Shown: piece after piece, positions 37,550-46,104 of the stretch
Layout of the letters: each line of letters starts with the position of its first letter
How positions within the stretch are numbered: position 1 is the stretch's first letter
Source of the DNA: Devosia sp. YR412
GTDB taxonomy: Bacteria > Pseudomonadota > Alphaproteobacteria > Rhizobiales > Devosiaceae
DNA length: 64,000 nt
Direction of reading: 5' to 3'
Assembly (NCBI RefSeq): GCF_900110945.1
Contig: NZ_FOFL01000001.1
Location: forward strand, 1,240,001-1,304,000
Program-made: the position numbers and the translations under genes
Notes under the pieces: model-generated
Database searches by the model: none
Told to the model about the DNA's origin: nothing
What the model saw: only the letters and a program-made list of their open reading frames with translations

Positions 37550-38257
37550 TTAGAAACCCGCAACCGTCCCCAGCCGCGCCAGCACGGCATCGAGCTGCGC
37601 CTTACGCTCGGGCGCAAAACTCGCCATGCGCGAGACGATCAAGCAGGCCTCGCTGCGCAGCATCACGCCATCCTCCAGCACGCGCAGCCCGTTGGCGGCG
37701 AGGGTCGAGCCGGTGGTGGTGATATCGACGACGATATCGGCGACGCCCGAGGCTGGCGCCGCCTCGGTGGCGCCGAGGCTTTCCACCGTCCGATATTCGG
37801 CAATGCCCGCCTTGGCGAAATGCTGGCGGGTGACGGTGATGTATTTGGTGGCAATGCGCATCCAGCGGCCGTGGCGGCTGCGGAAGTCGGAGGCGACATC
37901 GGCCAGGTCGTGCATATGGGTGACGTCGATCCAGGCCTCGGGCACGGCGACGACGCAATCGGCCTTGCCGAAGCCGAGCTTGCTGGCGATGGACACCGAA
38001 GCCGGGCCACTTTCGCTGGTCTCGTGGATCAGGTCGAGCCCGGTGACCCCGATATCGATGCTGCCGCGGATCAGCTCGCGGGCGATTTCGGAGGCTGGAT
38101 AGAAGCGCACGGTGACTTCCGGCATGCCTTCCACCGCGCCGAGATAGGAGCGCGCGCCGCCCGGCCTGGTGATCGTCAGGCCCTTGGAGGCAAACCATTC
38201 GCGGGTCAGTTCTTCGAGGCGCCCCTTGGAGGGGACGGCGAGCGTAATGCCATTCAT
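37550..38257 (-). CDS. hisG: ATP phosphoribosyltransferase, short form
   Basis: The 235-aa protein is the short HisG that lacks the C-terminal regulatory domain, with VPSKGRLEE near the N-terminus, the GVTGLDLIHE segment and DIVVDITTTGSTLAANGL, the PRPP-binding loop. It catalyses the first committed step of histidine synthesis. Short HisG needs HisZ, encoded 4 bp overlapping upstream. Feedback control probably acts on the HisG-HisZ complex. Confidence 0.95.
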   Translation of the reverse strand: MNGITLAVPSKGRLEELTREWFASKGLTITRPGGARSYLGAVEGMPEVTVRFYPASEIARELIRGSIDIGVTGLDLIHETSESGPASVSIASKLGFGKADCVVAVPEAWIDVTHMHDLADVASDFRSRHGRWMRIATKYITVTRQHFAKAGIAEYRTVESLGATEAAPASGVADIVVDITTTGSTLAANGLRVLEDGVMLRSEACLIVSRMASFAPERKAQLDAVLARLGTVAGF

Positions 38258-39318
38258 GGGGCGACCTCCGCTTCCAGGCGATCAACCCAGACCGAACAGC
38301 CGGAGGCGGCGATCGGGGCCTTGGCGCCGAGGCGTTCGAGCAGGCGGTCATATTGCCCGCCGGAGGCCAGAACATCGCCATTGGGGCCGGTCATTTCGAA
38401 GACGATGCCGGTGTAATAGTCGAGCCGCGGCGAGAAGCTGGCGTCAAAGCTGACGCGCGTTTCGCCCAGGCCATTGAGATGGCGGCGGATGGCGCGGATC
38501 GGGGCGCCCAGCATCAGCCGGTGCCGGCTGGCCAGCGCCTCGACCTGGGTCAGCGCCTGCAGCACCGGGCCGGAAATGGCCAGATAGTCGCGCAGCAGTT
38601 TCAGTGTCGCGGCCGGGACATGCGCGGCATCGAGCGCCTGCTGTTCGAGATAGCGGTCGGCGATCTCGTCGGGGGTACGGCCCTCGGAGAGGCTGAGGCC
38701 GGACGCGACCATCTGCTCGGTGACGCTCTCGACCAGCGTGTCGCGGCCGGGCTGCTGTTCGCGGATCACGTCGGGCGCGGCTTCGAGGCGCGTCAGCAGG
38801 CGATCGAGCGCCTCGGTATGGCCGAAACGGTTGCGGATGCGCGGGCGCCAGGCGTCAGGCATATCGGCCTGCACCAGCAGCGCTTCGAACAGGCCGACGC
38901 CGCCAAGGCGGATGTCCGGCGCCACGCCGAAGATCGACAGCGCCGCGCGGGCAAAGGTGAGAACCTGGTCGAGCGCCACATCCCCATCGGGCTGCGCCAG
39001 AAGTTCCACGCCGGCCTGGTCGAATTCGGCCGGGCCGGTGTCGCGCTGGCGGAAGATCGGGCCCATGTAGGAAAAGGCCGCCGGTTCGCCGACGCCATCG
39101 GCGATATAGGCGGTGACGATGGGCAGGGTGAAATCCGGCCGCAGGCAATATTCGGCACCGGTGACGTCCGTGGTCAGCAACAGACGACGGCCGAATTCCT
39201 CGCCGGCGAGGTCGAAATAGGGATCGGCGGACAGCAGCAAAGGCGGCGTGGCGCGGGTGGCGCCCTGCGCTTCGACAAGGGCATCCAGCTGCGTGCGGCG
39301 GAAGGCGGCATTGGTCAT
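38254..39318 (-). CDS. hisZ: ATP phosphoribosyltransferase regulatory subunit HisZ
   Basis: The 354-aa protein resembles the catalytic core of histidyl-tRNA synthetase (CLRPDFTLPIVTAYI, SYMGPIFRQRDTGPAEFDQAG, SPRLDYYTGIVFEM, GGQYDRLLERLG) but lacks the anticodon-binding domain, as HisZ does. It activates short HisG and mediates histidine feedback. The start MTNAAFRRTQLDAL at 39318 is chosen; a longer frame runs into a repeat element. hisS lies upstream, separated by that repeat. Confidence 0.94.
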   Translation of the reverse strand: MTNAAFRRTQLDALVEAQGATRATPPLLLSADPYFDLAGEEFGRRLLLTTDVTGAEYCLRPDFTLPIVTAYIADGVGEPAAFSYMGPIFRQRDTGPAEFDQAGVELLAQPDGDVALDQVLTFARAALSIFGVAPDIRLGGVGLFEALLVQADMPDAWRPRIRNRFGHTEALDRLLTRLEAAPDVIREQQPGRDTLVESVTEQMVASGLSLSEGRTPDEIADRYLEQQALDAAHVPAATLKLLRDYLAISGPVLQALTQVEALASRHRLMLGAPIRAIRRHLNGLGETRVSFDASFSPRLDYYTGIVFEMTGPNGDVLASGGQYDRLLERLGAKAPIAASGCSVWVDRLEAEVAP

Positions 39319-39345
39319 GATGCCCACTCCATCGCAAACCCAAGG

Positions 39346-39481
39346 GTTGTCATCCCGGCGCAGGCCGGGATCCATCCTGAGATGCCCCCCCATGCCGCCA
39401 GATCGCAAGACGTGACTGCACTACCTTGCGGCCGATCAGAGATCTCGAGATGGATCCCGGCCTGCGCCGGGATGACATCGC
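39346..39481. repeat. Intergenic palindromic element, family B copy 4
   Basis: Arms GTCATCCCGGCGCAGGCCGG and CCGGCCTGCGCCGGGATGAC enclose the variable centre. The core reads GCGCAGGC instead of CTTGAGCC, changed in both arms so pairing is kept, which is a compensatory change. Between hisS and hisZ. Confidence 0.85.
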
Positions 39482-39502
39482 GGATGGGGAGACGACAGAC
39501 GC

Positions 39503-41113
39503 TCATTGCTCGCTCAGCAGTTTCTGGACGGCAGCAACGAGCTCGTCGCGCTTGATCTCGAACTGGCCGGGGCGGGCGGCCTTCCATTCGGCATTGTCGG
39601 TGATGGCGGCGGCGGCCTGCTTGCCGGCGATCAGGTCCTTGATCTGCAGGATCCCCTGCTCGCGTTCCTGGCTGCCTTCGATGATGACGATGGGCGAATT
39701 GCGCTTGTCGGCATAGGCGACCTGCTTGCCGAAATTCTTGGTATTGCCCAGGAACATTTCGGCACGAATGCCGGCTTGGCGCAGCTCGGCGACCATGGCC
39801 TGGTAGCCGGCCATCTGTTCCTTATCCATCACTAGCACAACGACCGGGCCGGCCGGTTCGGACGCATTCAGCTTGCCGGTCAGCTTGAGCGCATTGGCAA
39901 GGCGCGAGACGCCGATGGAAAAGCCGGTGGCGGGCACCGGCTCGCGACGGAAGCGGGAAACGAGGCCATCATAACGGCCACCGCCGCCGACGGAGCCAAA
40001 CACCACGTCCTGGCCCTTCTCGTTCTGCACCTTAAAGGTCAGTTCGATTTCGAAGACGGGGCCGGTGTAATATTCGAGGCCACGGACGACGGATGGGTCG
40101 ATCTTGATGCGGTCGGCGTTGTAGCCAGCAGCCTGAAAAAGACGCCCCATTTCGTAAAGTTCTTTATAGCCGTAGTACGCACTCGTATTCGAGTCCACTT
40201 GAGACCCGATGCTACGAAACACCATCGCAATGTAGCCAAGCGTGGCCGCGGAAGCCTGAGCAACTTCATCGACCCGGGTGACCCCGGCGGGAGCCGCATT
40301 GACCTTATCCAATGACCAAAGCTCAAAACGCGGTTTGTTGGTGTCTTCGGTAGCAATAGCGACCGGAACTTCTTGCATAGTGATGGGTGCGAAAAGCAAC
40401 AGCAGCGCCTTTGCCTGCACCTCGGACAGTCCGGCCCCTTTGGTAAAGTCGCCGCTTTCGTCCAATCGACCCTTCTGAAGCAGCTGCTCGACCCCTGTCG
40501 CGCCAATTTTGTCAAACTTATCAATCGACCTCATGACGACAAGCCATTGATCATCGTCGCTGATGCCCATCGCCTGCCTCAGACCATCCAGCACCTTGCG
40601 GTTGTTGACCCGGACGACATATTGCCCCTGCAGCCCCAGTGCATCCATGACATCAGCCATCATCATGCACATTTCGGCATCGGCCTCGGGGCCGCCGGCG
40701 CCGACGGTGTCGGCATCGAACTGCATGAACTGGCGGAAACGGCCCGGGCCGGGCTTTTCGTTGCGGAAGACATAGCCCTGGCGATAGGAGCGATAGGGCT
40801 TGGGCAGGGTCTCGAAATTTTCGGCGAAATAGCGAGCAAGCGGCGCGGTGAGATCGTAGCGCAGGCTCATCCACTGCTCGTCGTCGTCCTGCAGCGAAAA
40901 CACGCCGGCATTGGGCCGGTCGGTATCGGGCAGGAATTTGCCGAGGGTCTCGGTGAACTCGAACAGCGGCGTTTCAACCGGATCGAAGCCATAGCGTTCG
41001 TAGACCGCCTTGATCTTGTCGATCATCTGGCCGACAGCGGCGATCTCGCCCGGCGTGCGGTCCTCGAAGCCGCGCGGCAGGCGCGGGGCGATCAGCTTGG
41101 TCTTTTCGGTCAT
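39503..41113 (-). CDS. hisS: Histidyl-tRNA synthetase
   Basis: The 536-aa class II synthetase has [13 protein letters not shown] at the start, motif 2 in [20 protein letters not shown], and [14 protein letters not shown] plus GGGGRYDGL for the HisA/HisB boxes, with a C-terminal anticodon-binding domain. It is of the longer alphaproteobacterial type with a large insertion. DNA between about 40120 and 40620 has clearly lower GC (about 55% versus more than 62% on both sides) and different third-codon choices, which suggests a recombined segment. The start at 41113 ([11 protein letters not shown]) is chosen over a longer frame. A tRNA-His lies about 5 kb away. Confidence 0.95.
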   Translation of the reverse strand: MTEKTKLIAPRLPRGFEDRTPGEIAAVGQMIDKIKAVYERYGFDPVETPLFEFTETLGKFLPDTDRPNAGVFSLQDDDEQWMSLRYDLTAPLARYFAENFETLPKPYRSYRQGYVFRNEKPGPGRFRQFMQFDADTVGAGGPEADAEMCMMMADVMDALGLQGQYVVRVNNRKVLDGLRQAMGISDDDQWLVVMRSIDKFDKIGATGVEQLLQKGRLDESGDFTKGAGLSEVQAKALLLLFAPITMQEVPVAIATEDTNKPRFELWSLDKVNAAPAGVTRVDEVAQASAATLGYIAMVFRSIGSQVDSNTSAYYGYKELYEMGRLFQAAGYNADRIKIDPSVVRGLEYYTGPVFEIELTFKVQNEKGQDVVFGSVGGGGRYDGLVSRFRREPVPATGFSIGVSRLANALKLTGKLNASEPAGPVVVLVMDKEQMAGYQAMVAELRQAGIRAEMFLGNTKNFGKQVAYADKRNSPIVIIEGSQEREQGILQIKDLIAGKQAAAAITDNAEWKAARPGQFEIKRDELVAAVQKLLSEQ

Positions 41114-41207
41114 CTGGCAGTCCTTGGAAGTCGCGGTGTTGTTACCGGATCGGGGTGATGGAGACAACAGGCGGCGGGCGAGTGTTTGGTGCAATGGCAG
41201 CCCCATC

Positions 41208-41335
41208 CACGGTGTCACCCCGGCGAAGGCCGGGGCCCATCTCGAGATCAGGCCGCAGCCGCAAGGTGGTTCCGACGACCATCCTGCGCACCTTGCATCT
41301 CAGGATGGATCCCGGCCTTCGCCGGGATGACACCG
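41208..41335. repeat. Intergenic palindromic element, family B copy 5
   Basis: Arms GGTGTCACCCCGGCGAAGGC and GCCTTCGCCGGGATGACACC are inverted complements; the core is GCGAAGGC in place of CTTGAGCC. Inner GCCGCAAGGTGG is present, but its partner is only partly kept (GCGCACCTTGC). It lies upstream of hisS and between it and the DUF1127-like pair. Confidence 0.85.
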
Positions 41336-41384
41336 AGGGGGTGGCAATGAAGGGGCCGATCCTGAGATCAGCCCCTCCCAGCCG

Positions 41385-41645
41385 CTACATCGCATGCCAC
41401 CCCAAGGGCAGTGACAGATGCGGACTATCCGACGCCTCCGGCCAGAACAGGCTTGGCTTGGCCGGCGGCAGGCCCATGTCGGCGCGCAGGCGCGGCGAAA
41501 GGTCTTGTGGCAGGCGGGGACGGTCCCACCATGCCGCCACGGCGACGCGCAGAACCGGGACCAGGCCGCGCAAATGGACGGCACGTATGATGTGAAAATC
41601 GGGGCGCAGCATAGCGCTGCCCTCGTCGAGTGCATTGAACGTCAT
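41385..41645 (-). CDS. DUF1127-like small protein (tandem copy 2)
   Basis: The 86-aa protein (MTFNALDEGSAMLRPDFHII...) has the DUF1127-like helix AWWDRPRLPQDLSPRLRADMGLPP in the middle; the RLRADMGL part matches the RxLxDIGL signature. DUF1127 proteins are small basic proteins tied to RNA turnover and to phosphate and C1 metabolism. It has the same length as, and clear similarity to, the protein at 41732. I chose the ATG at 41645 because the upstream frame is only a shadow of the neighbour. A GC-rich hairpin separates the two genes. Confidence 0.8.
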   Translation of the reverse strand: MTFNALDEGSAMLRPDFHIIRAVHLRGLVPVLRVAVAAWWDRPRLPQDLSPRLRADMGLPPAKPSLFWPEASDSPHLSLPLGWHAM

Positions 41646-41700
41646 GATGGGACCCAGCGGCGTTCGGCGCGCCGGACTTCTGAGGTTACGGAGCAATGGC

Positions 41701-41726
41701 GGGGAGACCGGAAAACCGGCCTCCCC
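41701..41726 (-). terminator. Hairpin between the two DUF1127-like genes
   Basis: On the minus strand GGGGAGGCCGG-TTTT-CCGGTCTCCCC forms an 11-bp stem (one G-U pair) with a TTTT loop, starting 5 bp after the stop of the upstream copy. There is no downstream T-run, so it may be an mRNA processing or stability signal instead of a terminator. Confidence 0.55.
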
Positions 41727-41731
41727 GATCC

Positions 41732-41992
41732 TTACATTCCAGGCCTTCGCAGCGGATCTGGAATGCCGGAACGGCTTGGGATGTCGAGCCAGTGGGCAGC
41801 GTCTGCGACCGGCGACAGGCCGATATCGGCCCGCAGGCGGGCGGGTATGTTGGCGGGCAGCCGCGGACGGTTCCACCAAGCGCTGATCGCGGCCCCCAGA
41901 ACAGACAGCAGACCGCGCTGGTGCACGGCATCGGCGATGGAGAATTCAAGGCGCAGCACGACGCTGCCCTCACGAGGGATATCGTAAGACAT
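41732..41992 (-). CDS. DUF1127-like small protein (tandem copy 1)
   Basis: The 86-aa protein (MSYDIPREGSVVLRLEFSI...) aligns along its whole length with the protein at 41385: EGSxxLRxxF at about residues 8-17, V-H-RGL, AAWW/SAWW-RPRLP, PARLRADIGLSP. About 40% of residues are identical by eye. The helix matches DUF1127. The tandem layout with equal length shows a local gene duplication. GGAAA about 8 nt upstream fits the ATG at 41992. Confidence 0.8.
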   Translation of the reverse strand: MSYDIPREGSVVLRLEFSIADAVHQRGLLSVLGAAISAWWNRPRLPANIPARLRADIGLSPVADAAHWLDIPSRSGIPDPLRRPGM

Positions 41993-42146
41993 GACGGTTT
42001 CCGGGCGCGCGCAAACGCGGACCGGCCTCTGTTGGGTTCAGGTGATGATGAGCACAATCAGGACGCAGAGCGACCCGGTTTCAGCACATCACGGTTGGGA
42101 GAGTGTCCAAGGCACCGAAGTGCCGGGGGCGACGAACGGGCGAGGC

Positions 42147-42206
42147 TCAGGCCTGGCGGGTATGTCGCATTTTGGGACCCTGGTGGCGTACGAACATGAC
42201 TGTCAT
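42147..42206 (-). CDS. Possible small ORF of 19 codons upstream of the DUF1127-like pair
   Basis: A 19-residue frame (MTVMFVRHQGPKMRHTRQA) starts at 42206 with GGGAGG placed about 7 nt upstream, the best ribosome binding site in this 530-bp gap. The peptide is basic (5 Arg/Lys of 19 plus two His). It could be a leader peptide, a small regulatory protein, or the relic of a longer gene. No similar protein is known to me. The rest of the gap 42207-42522 holds a repeat (42361-42503) and nothing else I can support. Confidence 0.35.
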   Translation of the reverse strand: MTVMFVRHQGPKMRHTRQA

Positions 42207-42360
42207 GGATGTGCCTCCCTCGGGTTGGCGTTTTTGGACACCTAATTCCTAGCTCGCGATTCCGTGATCCGCAAGCGCAGATGTGGCGGGTTGACGCAGG
42301 GAGGGGATGGGTGTGGCCGGGAAGCCACAGATGCATTGGGCCGAGATATTTCAGTCGACA

Positions 42361-42503
42361 CCCTCCCCCCCTGTGGGGGAGGGATCAAGGGAGGGGGTGA
42401 GCCACAGGCGCTGTGCCTGCGGAAGGGTACCCCCTTCCTGCTCGATGACGGACTTAGCGAAGGGCTAAGTCCTATCTCGCTTCCCTCCCCTCAAGGGGGA
42501 GGG
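42361..42503. repeat. Intergenic palindromic element, family A copy 2
   Basis: CCCTCCCCCCCTGTGGGGGA at the left and CCCTCCCCTCAAGGGGGAGG at the right are each self-complementary blocks separated by about 100 nt. In the middle GGGTACCCCC and GACTTAGCGAAGGGCTAAGTC are further dyads. It lies between the small ORF and tag. Confidence 0.7.
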
Positions 42504-42522
42504 TAGTCGACTGAGAGATCAG

Positions 42523-43146
42523 CTACTTCGGCCGCACCAGTGCCGCCCGTTCCGCTTCCACCTCATCACGACAGAAGCACCCATCCATATGGTCATTGAC
42601 CAGCCCCATGGCCTGCATGAAGGCATAACACGTCGTCGGGCCGACGAATTTGAAGCCACGCTTGCGCAGGTCCTTGCTGAGCCGCACCGAAGCCTCGGTC
42701 TGCGCCAGCTGGCGCAGACTGGCCCAGCTCAGATCATTCGGGCGATGTTCGGGCCTGGTCTCGAACGACCAGAAATAGGCGGCGAGCGAGCCGAATTCGG
42801 CCTGCAGTTCGAGAGCGCGCGCCGCGTTGTTGATGGTGGCGAGGATCTTGCCGCGATGGCGGATGATTCCGGCATCCTGCAGCAGGACTTCGACGTCCGC
42901 GTCCGTCATCGCAGCGACCTTGGCAATATCGAAGCCATGAAACACGGTACGAAACCGTTCGCGCTTGCGCAGAATGGTGATCCAGCTCAGCCCGGACTGG
43001 AAGCCTTCGAGGCAGATCTTTTCGAACAGCCGCGTATCGGAAGTGACCGGACGGCCCCATTCGCGATCGTGGTAGTGGCGATAGAGCGGATCATCGCCCG
43101 GCCAAGGGCAGCGCGGCAGACCGTCGGGGGGCGACTCAATGGACAT
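42523..43146 (-). CDS. tag: DNA-3-methyladenine glycosylase I
   Basis: The 207-aa protein has the Tag zinc-binding set: RCPWPGDDPLYRHYHDREWG (Cys and His at the N-terminus) and NDHMDGCFC (His and Cys near the C-terminus), with the conserved FQSGLSWITILRKRE between. It excises 3-methyladenine from alkylated DNA. Length is slightly above the E. coli enzyme (187 aa). It is divergent from the L,D-transpeptidase gene across about 140 bp. Confidence 0.95.
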   Translation of the reverse strand: MSIESPPDGLPRCPWPGDDPLYRHYHDREWGRPVTSDTRLFEKICLEGFQSGLSWITILRKRERFRTVFHGFDIAKVAAMTDADVEVLLQDAGIIRHRGKILATINNAARALELQAEFGSLAAYFWSFETRPEHRPNDLSWASLRQLAQTEASVRLSKDLRKRGFKFVGPTTCYAFMQAMGLVNDHMDGCFCRDEVEAERAALVRPK

Positions 43147-43287
43147 AGTGCGAGCTTAGCGCAGGCTTTATCGCGGCGCTAACCAACAGACTTATCAATG
43201 GTTTCACCATGTGGATTCACGGCGTGTTGGCCCTTGGCTGGCACTATCCGCGCAAGCCGGAAATCCGGCAAACACAGGTGGATGAGC

Positions 43288-43914
43288 ATGGTCGGGATCA
43301 AAACGGGTGGTGCAAGCCTTCTGGCATTGCTGATGGCGCTGTCGAGCGTCTTGCCGGCGACGGCGCAGGGTCTGCAGCAGGGCTGGCGCTTTGCGCCCCC
43401 GCCGGGCATCACCGTGGTCAATCATCCGCCGCGCCATGCGCTGCAATTGCAGGCCAATACCCAGGTCAATCCGGTGTTCCTGCGACAGGTGGTGCAATAT
43501 CCGACCAGCGAACGCAGCGGCACGCTGGTGGTCGATACGCGGGCGCATTTTCTATATTTCGTGCTGGGTGACGGCCGCGCCCTGCGCTACGGCATCGGCG
43601 TCGCCAAATCCGGCTTTGAGTGGAGCGGCACGCATCAGGTGACGCGCAAGGCCGAATGGCCGAGCTGGACGCCGCCGGCCGAAATGCTGCAGCGCCGGCC
43701 AGAGCTGCCGCGGCATATGGAAGGCGGACCGAACAATCCGCTCGGCGCGCGGGCGCTTTATCTCGGATCGACGCTCTATCGCATCCACGGCACCACCGAG
43801 CCGTGGAGCATCGGGCAGAATGTTTCGTCAGGCTGCATCCGCATGACCAACGCAGACGTGATCGATTTGTACGAACGCGTAAAACTTCACAGCAAGGTGG
43901 TTGTCCTTTCCTAA
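43288..43914 (+). CDS. L,D-transpeptidase (YkuD family)
   Basis: The 208-aa protein has an N-terminal signal sequence (MVGIKTGGASLLALLMALSSVLPATAQ) and a YkuD catalytic domain with RIHGTTEPWSIGQNVSSGCI, where HGT and the S-x-GC Cys are the catalytic residues. It forms 3-3 cross-links or attaches proteins to peptidoglycan in the periplasm. I chose the ATG at 43288 because AGGTGG sits 6 nt upstream; 43282 and a longer frame at 43198 are alternatives. Confidence 0.93.
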   Translation: MVGIKTGGASLLALLMALSSVLPATAQGLQQGWRFAPPPGITVVNHPPRHALQLQANTQVNPVFLRQVVQYPTSERSGTLVVDTRAHFLYFVLGDGRALRYGIGVAKSGFEWSGTHQVTRKAEWPSWTPPAEMLQRRPELPRHMEGGPNNPLGARALYLGSTLYRIHGTTEPWSIGQNVSSGCIRMTNADVIDLYERVKLHSKVVVLS

Positions 43915-43962
43915 GGATTTTCCAGCAGTTTAGGCTTGGCTCCAGCGCGGGGCGCGTGAGCT

Positions 43963-46005
43963 ATGGGTGCCTGTTCGATGCATGGTCTGTCTTCCCTGAT
44001 CCGCCGTTTCGGTCGTGACGAAAGCGGCGTCTTCGCCGTGATTTTCGGGCTGATGGCCATCGTGCTGGTCGCGCTCGGCGGCGCCGTGGTCGACTATGTG
44101 TCACTGGAGCAGACCCGCAGCCGCAGCCAGGTGGCGCTCGACGCCGCAGCGCTGGCGCTGCATTCGCGTATCCTGGTGACCACGCCGGACAAGGCCAAGA
44201 TCCAGAGCGATGCGCAGGCCCTGGTCAATGACCGCGTCGGCCAGTCCGGCATTGTGGTAATCAACAATACGGTGATCGATAAGACGCAGGGCTCGCTGTA
44301 TTTCACCGCCAACATGACGGTGAATACCTTCTTCGTGAACCTTGTCGGCGTGAAGACGCTTAGCGCCAATATCCAGTCCGAGGTCAAGCGCGGCTCGATG
44401 GATGTCGAAGTGTCGGTTGCCGTCGATATCACCGGCTCGATGAATGACACTGTGCCCAAAGCCGGCAGTGGCTGGCAGACCGAAACCAAGATTGATGCGC
44501 TGGAGCGCGCCCTCGGGCAGCTGATCGACCTCGTGGTCAAGGATTCCCAGACGCCAAGCTATTCCAAGATGGCCATCGTGCCCTATTCGATGGGCGTCAA
44601 TGTCGGCAGCACCTGGGCCCCGACCATACGCGGTGCGGTGAAGGCCCCAACTGCGATTACCGCGATCACCTGGTCAACCGGTGGAGACAAGACGGCCACC
44701 GATGCCGTGGTGCAGAACTCCAGCAACGGCTACGCCGTGGAAGTGACCTCAAACAACCACGGCTTCGTCAACAACGACTATATCTATGTTTCGCCCACCC
44801 CCCTGTTTCAAGGCATGAGCCAGATCGGCAACACCATTTTTCAGGTGGCCTATGTCGATGCCAACAAGTTCCGGCTTAAGGACCTCAGTGGCAATGTCGT
44901 CAATGGCCGCTATTACGGCTCCTACAACAAGCTGACGCCCTACACCGTCACCAAATGCCTGGTCTCGACCTGCGAGCTCGTGGTGCAGTCGGCCAACCAT
45001 GGCCTGGCTGCTGGTGCCAATGTTTATATTTCGGGCGTCAGGGGCATGAACAGCTATTCTGCCATCAATGCCTACAACCGCTACAACCAGTATCCGACCA
45101 GCGACAGCACGGCCTATAATTGGATCAACAACCAGTCGGTCGACAATAACGACTACCGCTTCCTTGTCTGGCAGATCGGCGCGGTGGCGACCAATACCTT
45201 TGTGCTCAGCGGCACCGCCAGGACCAATGGCAAGAATTACGGCACCTATACCAGCGGCGGCACTGCCGCTTGCGTCACTGCCGGCTGTCAGTACTACCTT
45301 TACCAAAACCGCTACAGCTCAACCAATACCAACACCAGCTGGCGCCTGCAGCAGATCAGCACCTGCGCGACGGAGCGCACCACCAATGGCCTCAGTGACG
45401 CCTCTCCAGCCACGACGCTGATCGGCCGCAACTATCCGACCGCCGCAAATGCCTGCCCGGATGTGGTGATCCAGCCGTTGACCTCCAACAAGACCGTGCT
45501 GCATGCGCTGGCGGATGACCTGCCCGCCGTCGGCTCGACCGCCGGTCACCTCGGCATTGCCTGGGGCTGGTATATGGTATCGCCCAATTTTTCCGGTCCG
45601 TGGCCGGCAGCCAGCCAGCCCGCGCCCAAGACCGAAAAAAACGTGATCCGCGCCGTGGTGCTGATGACGGACGGCGCCTTCAACACCTCCTATTGCAACG
45701 GCGTGATCAGCCAGATTTCCGGCACCGGCAGCGGTGACGAAAACACCAAGATCAACTGTGATCCCGCCAATGGCGATTCCTTCACCCAGGCGCAGAAGCT
45801 GTGCGATGCGATGAAGGCCGCCGATCCGCCGGTGCGCATCTATACCGTGGCTTTTGACGTCGGCGACATCCAGGCCGCCAAGGACATCATGGCCAATTGC
45901 GCCACCGACTCGTCCTACGCCTTCGAAGCCACCACCGGCGCAGACCTCGCCTCCGCCTTTTCCAAGATCGGCGAAAACCTGTCCTACCTGCGCGTAACGC
46001 GGTGA
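43963..46005 (+). CDS. TadG-like VWA-domain protein with inserted beta-modules
   Basis: The 680-aa protein starts with a TadE/F/G-type segment (RRFGRDESGVFAVIFGLMAIVLVALGGAVVDY), then a VWA domain with MIDAS DITGSM at residues 155-160 and later AVVLMTDGAFN. Between these lie two modules (about 252-322 and 328-434) with the pattern NHGF/NHGL - VYISG/YIYVS - NxFxL - YYGSY/YGTYTSGG, which resembles the E1 FCCH-type repeats found in phage tail proteins. Cysteines occur in pairs (KCLVSTC, ACVTAGC). It is probably exported and cell-surface or pilus-related. No tad operon is adjacent. Gly/Asn/Ser/Thr-rich codon choice in the insert differs from flanks. Confidence 0.82.
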   Translation: MGACSMHGLSSLIRRFGRDESGVFAVIFGLMAIVLVALGGAVVDYVSLEQTRSRSQVALDAAALALHSRILVTTPDKAKIQSDAQALVNDRVGQSGIVVINNTVIDKTQGSLYFTANMTVNTFFVNLVGVKTLSANIQSEVKRGSMDVEVSVAVDITGSMNDTVPKAGSGWQTETKIDALERALGQLIDLVVKDSQTPSYSKMAIVPYSMGVNVGSTWAPTIRGAVKAPTAITAITWSTGGDKTATDAVVQNSSNGYAVEVTSNNHGFVNNDYIYVSPTPLFQGMSQIGNTIFQVAYVDANKFRLKDLSGNVVNGRYYGSYNKLTPYTVTKCLVSTCELVVQSANHGLAAGANVYISGVRGMNSYSAINAYNRYNQYPTSDSTAYNWINNQSVDNNDYRFLVWQIGAVATNTFVLSGTARTNGKNYGTYTSGGTAACVTAGCQYYLYQNRYSSTNTNTSWRLQQISTCATERTTNGLSDASPATTLIGRNYPTAANACPDVVIQPLTSNKTVLHALADDLPAVGSTAGHLGIAWGWYMVSPNFSGPWPAASQPAPKTEKNVIRAVVLMTDGAFNTSYCNGVISQISGTGSGDENTKINCDPANGDSFTQAQKLCDAMKAADPPVRIYTVAFDVGDIQAAKDIMANCATDSSYAFEATTGADLASAFSKIGENLSYLRVTR

Positions 46006-46027
46006 CGGTTGCTGCTGTGGGAAGGAA

Positions 46028-46104
46028 TGGTACCACCTCTCGGGATCGAACCGAGGACCTCTAGATCCACAATCTAGCGCTCTAACCAACTGAGCTAAGG
46101 CGGC
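46028..46104 (-). tRNA. tRNA-His (GTG)
   Basis: The 77-nt gene folds as a cloverleaf on the minus strand: acceptor GCCGCCT / AGGTGGT, D arm with AGCTCAGTTGGTTAGAGC, anticodon arm CTAGA-TTGTGGA-TCTAG with anticodon GTG, TpsiC arm CTCGG-TTCGATC-CCGAG, discriminator A73 and encoded CCA. The base before position 1 is T, so no G-1 is encoded, and 1-72 is a G-U pair. This matches the known alphaproteobacterial tRNA-His that lacks G-1 and C73. Confidence 0.97.

Noticed and set aside
42058-42336. 92-codon minus-strand frame in the gap upstream of the DUF1127-like pair
   Set aside because: Pro/His/Ser/Arg-rich without motif or ribosome site, and it runs across the better-supported 19-codon ORF in another frame.
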